Origin: Bacteroidales bacterium
GTDB lineage: Bacteria; Bacteroidota; Bacteroidia; Bacteroidales; PXBB01
Direction of reading: 5' to 3'
Length of the DNA: 59,024 bases
NCBI GenBank assembly: GCA_028698995.1
Contig: JAQVVM010000027.1
Location: 1-59,024, forward strand
The notes under the pieces were generated by a model, which made no database searches, was not told the origin of the DNA, and saw only the letters and a program-made list of their open reading frames with translations. Position numbers and translations under genes: made by a program. Position 1 is the stretch's first letter. Every line of letters starts with the position of its first letter. Of this stretch, positions 36,803 to 45,348 are shown piece by piece.

Positions 36803-37082
36803 ATTTCATTACTGGCGTAACCAAAGCCGTTCGGGATGAATCTGTAGTTTTAATAATATTCAACACCCTCACTCGTTGGTTACTTTAATTACCTTGAAAT
36901 GAATTTTAAGTTATGTAATGAAACCCTCGATTTTGAAACGCAAATTTTTAAAAGGCCGTTCCGGCACTTCGTAATCATTTGTGAATTAAGCACATTTAAT
37001 TTTTCAAAAAATCATTTAATGCGCAAATAATAAATCGGTTTTTAATCGCTAAGATAATTTATATGGTGATGCATTGTCGAAG

Positions 37083-37310
37083 TCAGTGAGTAAGTGTGTG
37101 ATGCACACATGAAAGCATCATCAATAAAGAAGGAAGCACGTTTATGTAATCGGGTGCGCCACACTTCTGCCTCTTGGGTTCGTTGGTGGCCCTGATTTCA
37201 GGCACCATGCATTCTATAAGGTTTTGTAAGTCAGCGCGAAATGTATGCTCGGTGGCATTGCCAAGTTTATATCTTTGATTGATACTTGATATGTATTCGG
37301 ATAGGGTCAT
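37083..37310 (-). pseudogene. Stump of an Eco57I/ISP-type restriction-modification gene
   Basis: Residues 1-56 match the N-terminus of large N6-adenine methylase/restriction fusions: ISSINQRYKLGNATEHTFRA, then NEPKRQKCGAPDYI, where the start of the nuclease-like domain is expected. The frame then changes to about 19 unrelated residues and stops; the remaining ~1000 residues, including the NPPY methylase motif, are missing and no remnant is visible downstream to 36432. The start is 5 bases after the stop of the SIR2-like gene, so the two were co-transcribed. The break sits beside GTGTGATGCACAC, a small palindrome. Confidence 0.6.
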
Positions 37311-37315
37311 ATATT

Positions 37316-38395
37316 TTATTTATTAGAATGAGAGATACCTGCATGTCCGTTTTCAGGAAATGTATAGTTTGGAATAAAAAACTGTTCTAAACTCTCTTTA
37401 ATAATTGAAATTTTGTTTTTCGGAACGCCAAATGTTTCATGTATAAAATCGATATTTGCATTAGGATCCTGATATACAAATTTTTTGAGATTTTTTGCTG
37501 CTTGTATAAGCTCATTGTCAATAGAATTATTAAAAGGAGGGAATGAGTAGCCGACAACTACTAGGATGTCAGTTTTTTTCATTACATTTAATGCTTGAGT
37601 ACGAATGTTATTTGCAAGTGCAGATTTTTTATCCCAGGAATAATTAATATGATTATCAAAATGAACATCAATATTTTTAGGCTCTACAACGAAGTTAATT
37701 TTGTTTATTATTTCGTTTAAATCCTTAGAATCAGAGCGATTATATAAATTAAAAGCATCATCTTCTCCAAAAAAGCCACAATAACCATTTAAATGCAGAA
37801 CGTCAAGGTTGCTATTTTCATCTTTAGGAATAAATTGGAAATACTTGTTTCCCTTTATAAAGTCTTGAATACCAAAAGAGCAAAATTTAATATATGCAGA
37901 CTCTAGTTGTAAATCATAATTCCATGAAATAAATTTAATATTGCTTCTTAAAGCTGGTAAAGGGCTTCCTTTCTCAAGGTAAGAAGCCAATAAATTAATG
38001 TAACGATGATCAATAAATTCATTTCTTTTAACAATTTTCTTTTTATCATTAATATAAAAAAGTTTTTTCCATTCAGTATTATCAGTAAGTGACCAAATCG
38101 TGAAGAAATTACTTGTAGCTCTTTTTAAGGATTCAAGTTCTCTGTCATCAGCAAGAAAGAGCTTTTTTGCATAAGTATCAACGGTATTAAATTCAAGAGC
38201 TCTTTTACCATTAAAAGAAATTTCCCAAATTAATCTGTCATTACTAGATAAATTTCTTTCTTCACCTTTCTCTAAAGTATATGTTTTTTTTAAAACTTTA
38301 TGTAGATTAAACATACATTCAGCTTGTTCTTTCCATATTGGACAAGCATAATAGCTTGAGCCAGCACCAAAAAGATAGGTAATGTTATTTTCCAT
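37316..38395 (-). CDS. SIR2-like (SIR2_2/STALD) domain protein
   Basis: The 359-residue protein shows the scattered motifs of SIR2-like NAD-binding proteins: YLFGAGSSYY at 7-16 (nucleotide-binding loop), ISWNYD at 156-161 with the expected catalytic Asn159, VLHLNG at 199-204 with His201, and VVGYSFPPFNN at 280-290. Similar domains in ThsA, DSR and SIR2-HerA systems deplete NAD+ during phage attack. There is no transmembrane segment or signal peptide, so it is cytoplasmic. It directly precedes a truncated restriction-modification gene, a defense-type context. The assignment rests on motif order and is moderately secure; function is inference. Confidence 0.65.
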   Translation of the reverse strand: MENNITYLFGAGSSYYACPIWKEQAECMFNLHKVLKKTYTLEKGEERNLSSNDRLIWEISFNGKRALEFNTVDTYAKKLFLADDRELESLKRATSNFFTIWSLTDNTEWKKLFYINDKKKIVKRNEFIDHRYINLLASYLEKGSPLPALRSNIKFISWNYDLQLESAYIKFCSFGIQDFIKGNKYFQFIPKDENSNLDVLHLNGYCGFFGEDDAFNLYNRSDSKDLNEIINKINFVVEPKNIDVHFDNHINYSWDKKSALANNIRTQALNVMKKTDILVVVGYSFPPFNNSIDNELIQAAKNLKKFVYQDPNANIDFIHETFGVPKNKISIIKESLEQFFIPNYTFPENGHAGISHSNK

Positions 38396-38539
38396 AATTC
38401 AAATATAATTTCCAACAAATCTAATGATAAATAACGTTTTTTTACCTATTTTTTTATTAACATTTTTCGTTTTTTGCAACAATACATCTTAAATAGTTGA
38501 AATTTAAGATTTTGTGATTTTTTATTATTCTTTTGCCAT

Positions 38540-38760
38540 TTATAACAGCCTGTGTGGTCATAAAAGGTAAATCCCGATAAATAGGGACAGGTCGTGCCAT
38601 ATAGTAGGATTTTTAAAGTCCTGATTTTAAAAAGTGCGTCGGTATTTCTTGGAGTCAAACTTTGTTTTACTACCAAGTCAGTATATATTTTTAAAAGTCT
38701 TTAAGAAAGAAGCAGCTCACCACAAAGACCTCTTCAATGATTTATTAAATATTTTCACTA
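38540..38760 (-). pseudogene. Decayed relative of the small gene at 17534-17884
   Basis: On the minus strand, fragments in different frames match the small unknown gene near 17.7 kb: MARPVPIYRDLPF (against MARTVLLYRNFAF), FDSKKYRRTF (against FADAHERRNKTF) and a weak NKSLKRSL stretch. Several stops and frame changes separate them, so this is a dead copy. At the DNA level the best match is 38545-38600 to 17534-17590. Apart from this and a promoter, 38396-38864 shows nothing else. Confidence 0.5.
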
Positions 38761-38844
38761 ACATCATGCAAATAAATTTTTTAAATTTTATTTTACAGGG
38801 TAAAACCTTTTTTAAGTGTATGTACTGATGTGATTTAAATTTTA

Positions 38845-38852
38845 TAATTTTG
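38845..38852 (+). promoter_or_regulatory. -7 box TAATTTTG for the CotH-family gene
   Basis: An exact TAnnTTTG match, only 12 bases before ATG 38865 and 18 before ATG 38871, predicting a very short leader. Confidence 0.45.
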
Positions 38853-38864
38853 ATAATATATTGA

Positions 38865-41800
38865 ATGCCTATGAAAAAAGTCTCTATCCTTTTATTCGTC
38901 CTATTTGTAAAATGTATTAATTTTTTCGGACAGGTTCCAAACGGACACTTTGAAAACTGGCAAACAATAAGTAATTATCAAATTAACAACTGGTTAGCTG
39001 CCGGATTAGTAACTCCTTCAACACCTTCGCACAGTGGGAACTATGGAGTTCGCATTCAATATGACACCAACAATATGAGCACTGCTTTAATATTACATGG
39101 TGGTCATGATAATAATCTAGGCTTTATTGGGGGCGTCCCTTATGCCGGCAGGCCGGATTCTCTAGCCGGATTTTTCAAGTGTTACAGTCCTAACCCCTTT
39201 GATGTAGCACTCATTCATGTGATTTTCAAGAAAAACGGGATCCATTTAAGTACAGACTATTTCTTTATACCATTGACACCTGACACCCTGAATTTTTATG
39301 AAAGAAAATTCAAAATTAACTACAACCATCCCACAGAAATTCCCGACTCTGTAATTATTCTCGCAACACATTCCAATCCATTTCAGGATAGTGTTGACGG
39401 TGGTTTTTTAATTATTGATGACCTTCATTTTACAAATTCAGCTATACCTGTTCCGAACGGTGGATTTGAGGGCTGGAATATTCAGAGCTACGATCAGCCA
39501 CAGAACTGGTTTAACCTTAACTTTATTGCCCACCACCACCCCTATTATCCTGTTCAAAAAACATCAGATGCTTTAAACGGCACATTCGCCGCAAAATTAC
39601 AAAACAGTCTGGGACCAGCAGATACGATACCAGGTGTTATCATGTATTCCCAAAATTTGTCTTATGAATCCGGAGCTTTAGTCGTCAACGAAAAATACAC
39701 ATCTCTTAAGGGATATTTTAAATTCTTTCCTCAGAACATGGACACTATGCAGGTGTTTATGATAATGTATAAAGCTGATACAGCTGTAGGCTTTGCGGCT
39801 TTTTCAACTCATCAGACTGTTAACAATTACACCAAATTTGATGTCCCTATATATTATATTGACAGCTTTACAGACATTCCTGACAGCGCCATAATTTATG
39901 CAACTGCTTATCTTGACAAACCTCTTGGAAATTCCACTTTATTTTTAGATGAATTGACACTCATTAATAATACACAAATTGTCATTAATGAGTTTATGTC
40001 TTCAAATGGGCAGACATTTTTTGATGAATTTGAACAGAGTGAAGACTGGATAGAGCTTTATAATGCAGGTGGCTCCCCTGTTTATATGAATAATTTCCTA
40101 TTAACAGATGACAGTGTACAAACAGATAAATGGCGTTTCCCACTACTACAGCTTGAACCGGATAGTTTTTTGTTGGTTGTTGCTTCAGGCCAAAACCTAA
40201 CATATTATAACATCCATACAAATTTCAAAATCAAGACAGAAGGTGAACCCTTAATAGTATCCAATCTTACCGGTACAGTTTGCGACTATCTTCATTCAAA
40301 GGAACTCTATACCGATATTTCTTATGGCCGTTTTCCTGATGGGAGTAGTAATTTTAAATACTTTTCCAAGGCCACACCTAAAAAGAGTAACAACAACAGC
40401 GAAACATTCAAAGGGATATCATTTGCAGAGCCTGTTTTTTCGGTGCCTAGCGGCTTTTTCACTGCTCCTTTTAACCTCAATATAAACTTTCAACACCCTA
40501 CAGCTACAGTAAGATACACCACTGACGGCTCGGAACCTACCCAGAATCATCCTGTTTTCAACCAAGCATTGCTGATTGAAAGCCGTGCTGGTGATACAAA
40601 TACCATTTCAATGATTTCTGAGGTATCATTATATTACATGCCACCGGTCGGAGAGGTTTTTAAAACAAATGTTATTAGGGCTAAAGCCTTTATTCCCGAC
40701 TCTATTACCGTAAGAACAGCAACAAGTTCCTTTTTTGTTGATGCAGGTATTTTTCAGAAATATAATACGCCCGTCATATCACTTGTAACTGACAACAGTA
40801 ATCTTTTTGACAGTGCCAGAGGGATTTATGTCCTTGGTGACGTTTATTATGAATGGCTTGCTCAAAACCCCAATGACTCAACCACTCTTTGGAGACCTGC
40901 AAACTTTTTTGGCAGAGGAGACGCATGGGAGCGCCCTATACATGTAGAATATTTTGAGCATGACGGGACTTTGCGTTTTAGTAAAAATGCAGGTGTCAGA
41001 ATTCATGGCGGTGCATCACGGATGATGTGGCAAAAATCATTAAGACTTTATGCCAAGGATAAATATGATGCCGGCACATTTAATCATGCAATTTTTCCGG
41101 GACATAAAAAAAGATGGAATAACCAACCACTGAATACTTTTAGTGAACTGATTCTCAGAAACTCCGGCAATGATTTTGGTCAGACCTTTTTTAGAGACGC
41201 ATTGATGCATGTATTGATAAGTCATACAAAAGTTGATTTTATGGCTTTTCAACCTTCGATTGTTTTTTTAAACGGCGAATTCTGGGGTTTTCATAATATC
41301 AGAGAAAAGCAAAACAGCACATACCTTAGTAACCATTACAATATGAATGAAGAGGATGTTGTTGTGCTTGAGGGTTATGGACATATTGATGAAGGCCAAT
41401 TCGGTGATGACCTACACTATTTTTCTATGATTGATTATATTGAACAGAATGACATCAGTCAGAACACACATTACAACTACATTAAAACACAAATGGATGT
41501 TGAGAATTTCATGGCGTATCAGGCTTTTCAGATATATTACAGAAATACAGACTGGCCGGGAAACAATATCAAATTCTGGAGGCACAGAACAACACAGTAC
41601 GAACCGGGAGCAAGTTATGGAAAAGATGGACGATGGCGCTGGCTGCTTTATGACACCGACTTTGGGTTTGGCATGATTGATAATATGAATGCGCCTGTTC
41701 ACAACACTCTTGAATATGCCTGTGAAGCAGGGAATACAGATTGGCCAAATCCAGACTGGTCCACATTTTTATTCCGAACTTTACTAACAAATACAGAATT

Positions 41801-42998
41801 TCGTAATGGTTTTATTAACTATATGGCTGACCATATTAATACAAGTTTCAAGCAAAACCGTATGCTGGATGTTATTGATTCCATTCAGTCAATTTATGCA
41901 CCTCTGATGCAAGAGAACATAAACAGATGGCGATTACCCGTTTCATTAGCACAATGGGATGATTACATAGATGTCATGCGAAACTTTGCACTGTACCGCT
42001 CTGTAAATGTTACCCAACACATAATGAACAAATGGAATATCAGTGGCTCTTACACAATTAATCTTGATGTATCCAACCCTGCTCATGGTAGTATAAAGAT
42101 TAATTCTGTTTTGATTAATGAAAGTACTATTGGCATCAATGGTCAGCCTTATCCATGGAGTGGAAAATACTTTAACAATATACCAATTGTCCTTAAAGCC
42201 ATTCCTAAGCCCGGTTATAGTTTTGTGGAGTGGCAGGGCACAGGTAATACCAATTCTGTTATTACAATTTCACCCAATCAAACGACTTCATATACAGCTG
42301 TTTTTATGATAGATACAAATTTCCAAAATACAAGTCTGCATATCAACGAATTTATGGCTTCGAACACAAGTACAATTGCAGATAATTTTGGAGAATTTGA
42401 TGATTGGATAGAGATTTACAATGCCTCACCCGATACTATTAACATTGGGGGCTATTATATCACTGATAATCTTAATTACCCTACTAAATATCAGTTTCCG
42501 ACAGGATCTGATTCCACAAAAATACCATCAGGTGGTTTTCTGCTTATTTGGGCTGATGGTGAAATACAACAGGGCATCTTACATACAAACTTCAGTTTGT
42601 CTGCCGGTGGCGAAGCCATAGGTCTTTATGCGTCTGATGGGTTATATGTTATGGACACTCTAAGTTTTGGTCAGCAAGTGGCAGATATTTCTTTTGGTTG
42701 CTATCCCGATGGGAGTTCTAATATAGTGTTATTTAATATCCCTACTCCGGGAGCCTCAAATGTCATCAACGATATTGCAGAAATTTCTCAGGACTTCGAA
42801 TTCAATGTATATCCAAACCCCAGTTATGGAAATGTTGTTCACTTAAGTAGAGCAGTTGATGTGAAATTATATGACATTATTGGAAACCTCGTCTATGAGA
42901 AAAATAATACTTCAATTATAAATACCAATAACTTACAAAAAGGTATTTACTTCATTCATACTGATGAAGAAGATGTGGTAAAACTTGTTTTATACTAG
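38865..42998 (+). CDS. CotH-family/lamin-tail-domain secreted protein with T9SS sorting domain
   Basis: This is the largest protein in the window, 1377 residues. After a signal peptide come two similar beta-domains opening with VPNGHFENW and VPNGGFEGW, a lamin-tail domain (about 370-490, INEFMSSNGQTF, DWIELYN), and a chitobiase-type beta domain (about 515-590, RYTTDGSEPT). Next is a CotH kinase-like domain (about 640-1010, RIHGGASRMMWQKSLRLYAK, LYDTDFGFG), a second lamin-tail domain (about 1160-1290) and a type A sorting domain (YPNPSYGN, KGIYFIH). CotH proteins in spores phosphorylate coat proteins; the Bacteroidota secreted forms are uncharacterised. A second ATG (38871, MKKVSILL) could be the true start. 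Confidence 0.87.
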   Translation: MPMKKVSILLFVLFVKCINFFGQVPNGHFENWQTISNYQINNWLAAGLVTPSTPSHSGNYGVRIQYDTNNMSTALILHGGHDNNLGFIGGVPYAGRPDSLAGFFKCYSPNPFDVALIHVIFKKNGIHLSTDYFFIPLTPDTLNFYERKFKINYNHPTEIPDSVIILATHSNPFQDSVDGGFLIIDDLHFTNSAIPVPNGGFEGWNIQSYDQPQNWFNLNFIAHHHPYYPVQKTSDALNGTFAAKLQNSLGPADTIPGVIMYSQNLSYESGALVVNEKYTSLKGYFKFFPQNMDTMQVFMIMYKADTAVGFAAFSTHQTVNNYTKFDVPIYYIDSFTDIPDSAIIYATAYLDKPLGNSTLFLDELTLINNTQIVINEFMSSNGQTFFDEFEQSEDWIELYNAGGSPVYMNNFLLTDDSVQTDKWRFPLLQLEPDSFLLVVASGQNLTYYNIHTNFKIKTEGEPLIVSNLTGTVCDYLHSKELYTDISYGRFPDGSSNFKYFSKATPKKSNNNSETFKGISFAEPVFSVPSGFFTAPFNLNINFQHPTATVRYTTDGSEPTQNHPVFNQALLIESRAGDTNTISMISEVSLYYMPPVGEVFKTNVIRAKAFIPDSITVRTATSSFFVDAGIFQKYNTPVISLVTDNSNLFDSARGIYVLGDVYYEWLAQNPNDSTTLWRPANFFGRGDAWERPIHVEYFEHDGTLRFSKNAGVRIHGGASRMMWQKSLRLYAKDKYDAGTFNHAIFPGHKKRWNNQPLNTFSELILRNSGNDFGQTFFRDALMHVLISHTKVDFMAFQPSIVFLNGEFWGFHNIREKQNSTYLSNHYNMNEEDVVVLEGYGHIDEGQFGDDLHYFSMIDYIEQNDISQNTHYNYIKTQMDVENFMAYQAFQIYYRNTDWPGNNIKFWRHRTTQYEPGASYGKDGRWRWLLYDTDFGFGMIDNMNAPVHNTLEYACEAGNTDWPNPDWSTFLFRTLLTNTEFRNGFINYMADHINTSFKQNRMLDVIDSIQSIYAPLMQENINRWRLPVSLAQWDDYIDVMRNFALYRSVNVTQHIMNKWNISGSYTINLDVSNPAHGSIKINSVLINESTIGINGQPYPWSGKYFNNIPIVLKAIPKPGYSFVEWQGTGNTNSVITISPNQTTSYTAVFMIDTNFQNTSLHINEFMASNTSTIADNFGEFDDWIEIYNASPDTINIGGYYITDNLNYPTKYQFPTGSDSTKIPSGGFLLIWADGEIQQGILHTNFSLSAGGEAIGLYASDGLYVMDTLSFGQQVADISFGCYPDGSSNIVLFNIPTPGASNVINDIAEISQDFEFNVYPNPSYGNVVHLSRAVDVKLYDIIGNLVYEKNNTSIINTNNLQKGIYFIHTDEEDVVKLVLY

Positions 42999-43140
42999 TT
43001 TTGGATAGAAATATTATTTCAAGTCAAAGGCCTACACTAAGATATTTTCTTAAAAAGGCAACTATAAGAAAAAAATATCAGTATTTAAAGACAGATAATC
43101 TTCAACACATCCTATTCGTTTTATTACTTTTTACATAAGG

Positions 43141-45240
43141 TCATTCAATCACAATAAATTTTGACCCTGATTTTTCGGCACCAAATACAATATACATATA
43201 GTAAAGGCCCGGAATGTCAGGAGCAATAATATGAATTTGATTATTTCCGGAATTAACAGCCATATGTTCCTTATGAATTAAAGACCCTGTTGCATTATAA
43301 ATAAACAGTTCAAGATTTTCATCTGTACTATTAGCATTTACATTAAAAATCAGGTTGGTTGATGGATGAACAGGATTGGGATAAACATTGATTTTGAGCA
43401 GATCTGATGAATATTGAGATTCATTAATGCCTACGCTTCCGTTAGTTGTTTTAAGAATTGTTCCACAAGATCCGACTATATAGCCCGTATTGGCATCAGT
43501 AAAGATTACATTAAGCAGCTGATTGTCTGTTATTTCAGACTGCAAACTCCAGTTAAGACCGGCATCAGTAGTTCTTAGAATGACGCCATCATTACCTACA
43601 AGATAACCATTATTCGGGTTTGTGAAACAAAATGAATTTAGCGGACTTGTAGTTCCACTGTTTAGCGGTAACCAGTCTAAGCCTGCATTAATTGTTTTCA
43701 ATATGATTCCATCTTGTCCTGAAATATAACCGGTATTGGAATCTGTAAAATAGACATCATTTAAAATACTGGTTGTCCCTTCAGATTGCGAAGTCCATGT
43801 TGTACCTGCATCAATAGTTTTAAGAATAACATTATCCTCATTCCAAAGACCTCCCACTGCATAACCTGTAAGTGTATCGGTAAAAAATACTGAATTGAGT
43901 GTTTTTGAAGTACCACTTGTAAGTTCAGTCCAATTGTTACCGGCGTCAGTTGATTTAAGTATCTTACCATATCCACCAACAGCATAACCAGTATTGGCAC
44001 TTGTGAAACAAATAGAAGCAAGATAAGCGCAAACAGGACTATTAGTTTGGGTCCATGTGTTCCCACCATTAATTGTTTTGTAGATATGGCAATTATCTCC
44101 TGAAGCAAAACCTGTATTAGCATCTATGAAAACGATATCCCATAAATCGTCGTTTGTTCCACTGCTTATCTGATTCCAGCTAACACCACCATTTGTTGTT
44201 TTTAAAATAACACCATCAATACCTGATGCATAACCATTATTAACATCTGTAAAGAAAACAGAAAAGAGAAGGCTTGTAATACTGTTAGCTGTTTCGGTCC
44301 AATGCCAACCGGCATCAGTAGTTTTAATTATTGATACGGCACCACAGTTACCTAAATTACCTATGGCAATACCGGTATTTTCATCAGTAAAAACAATCGT
44401 ATGTAAATTTCCCGCAGAACCGGTAATGAGGGGCGTCCAATTTGTACCACCATTGTTAGTTTTTAGAATCAATCCATTCGGGCCTGAAATATAGCCAGTA
44501 TTAGCATCTGAGAAATATATTGAATTGAGTGAACTTGTAATACCACTTGATTGAGCATTCCAATTTAACCCTGCATCTGTTGTCTTAAAAATGGTTCCTC
44601 CCTGACCAGAAATATAACCCGTGTTACCATCATTGAAATATAAAGAAAAATTATTTACTCCTAAGTTCTGGGATGCCCATGTCGCTCCTCCGTTAGTAGT
44701 TTTTAAAACAATGCCCGCCCCAATAACAAATCCTGTATTGACTCCTGTAAAAAAGGCTTCTCTCAAATTTACAGTTGTACCACTGTTTTGCACTGACCAA
44801 TTGCCACCACCATTGGTGGTTTTAAGAATTACACCATTCGCGCCAACTATAAAACCAAACCCCGGTGCAGGGAAAAAAACGTGATTCAGGAAAGAAGTAG
44901 TTCCGCTGTTTTGAGGAAACCATACTGCTCCTCCGTCAATAGTTTTCAGAATGGTTCCGGAATCACCAACTGCATAACCGGTTGTTGTGCTTGTAAAAAA
45001 TACCGAACTTAACCAATTTTTTGTTCCACTCTGAAGAAGTGTCCAACTTGAACATCCATCTGTTGTTTTAAGAATAGTACCATTTCCTCCCACCATAAAG
45101 CCGGTAAGTGAGTCCACTAAAAAAAGCTGACTTGTTAAATGACTTGAAGGTTTAGGGTTTTGCCATTGCCAAATATTTTGCGTAAAAGCAAAAATGCCAG
45201 AGAAAATAACAAAACTAATTATTAAAAATAACTTTTTCAT
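43141..45240 (-). CDS. YCF48/Hcf136-repeat secreted protein with T9SS sorting domain
   Basis: This 699-residue protein has a signal peptide ending AFTQ and about 14 tandem repeats of about 42-45 residues, each with NTGYxxG and GxILKTTDGG-type segments followed by WxxxxSGT. YCF48/Hcf136 folds are seven-bladed propellers, so 14 repeats fit two complete propellers in tandem. A type A T9SS sorting domain closes it (VYPNPVHPSTN, GLYYMYIV). The repeats show strong DNA similarity, which could mislead assembly or allow recombination. No enzyme motif is visible. It is the first of two adjacent secreted propeller genes on this strand. Confidence 0.88.
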   Translation of the reverse strand: MKKLFLIISFVIFSGIFAFTQNIWQWQNPKPSSHLTSQLFLVDSLTGFMVGGNGTILKTTDGCSSWTLLQSGTKNWLSSVFFTSTTTGYAVGDSGTILKTIDGGAVWFPQNSGTTSFLNHVFFPAPGFGFIVGANGVILKTTNGGGNWSVQNSGTTVNLREAFFTGVNTGFVIGAGIVLKTTNGGATWASQNLGVNNFSLYFNDGNTGYISGQGGTIFKTTDAGLNWNAQSSGITSSLNSIYFSDANTGYISGPNGLILKTNNGGTNWTPLITGSAGNLHTIVFTDENTGIAIGNLGNCGAVSIIKTTDAGWHWTETANSITSLLFSVFFTDVNNGYASGIDGVILKTTNGGVSWNQISSGTNDDLWDIVFIDANTGFASGDNCHIYKTINGGNTWTQTNSPVCAYLASICFTSANTGYAVGGYGKILKSTDAGNNWTELTSGTSKTLNSVFFTDTLTGYAVGGLWNEDNVILKTIDAGTTWTSQSEGTTSILNDVYFTDSNTGYISGQDGIILKTINAGLDWLPLNSGTTSPLNSFCFTNPNNGYLVGNDGVILRTTDAGLNWSLQSEITDNQLLNVIFTDANTGYIVGSCGTILKTTNGSVGINESQYSSDLLKINVYPNPVHPSTNLIFNVNANSTDENLELFIYNATGSLIHKEHMAVNSGNNQIHIIAPDIPGLYYMYIVFGAEKSGSKFIVIE

Positions 45241-45348
45241 CTTATTTATGTATTAATTTGTAAAATTATATATGTGAATTATTTAATTAATATTTATCTC
45301 TTTAAGTATAAAGCATAAGAATGCTTATAATTATATTTAGATTCTCAG

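Noticed and set aside
38634..38828. Plus-strand 64-codon frame before the CotH gene
   Set aside because: It overlaps the decayed minus-strand copy of the small unknown gene, has no family resemblance and no start signal.
41412..41702. Antisense 96-codon frame inside the CotH gene
   Set aside because: It lies wholly opposite a well-supported coding domain and shows no coding features of its own.
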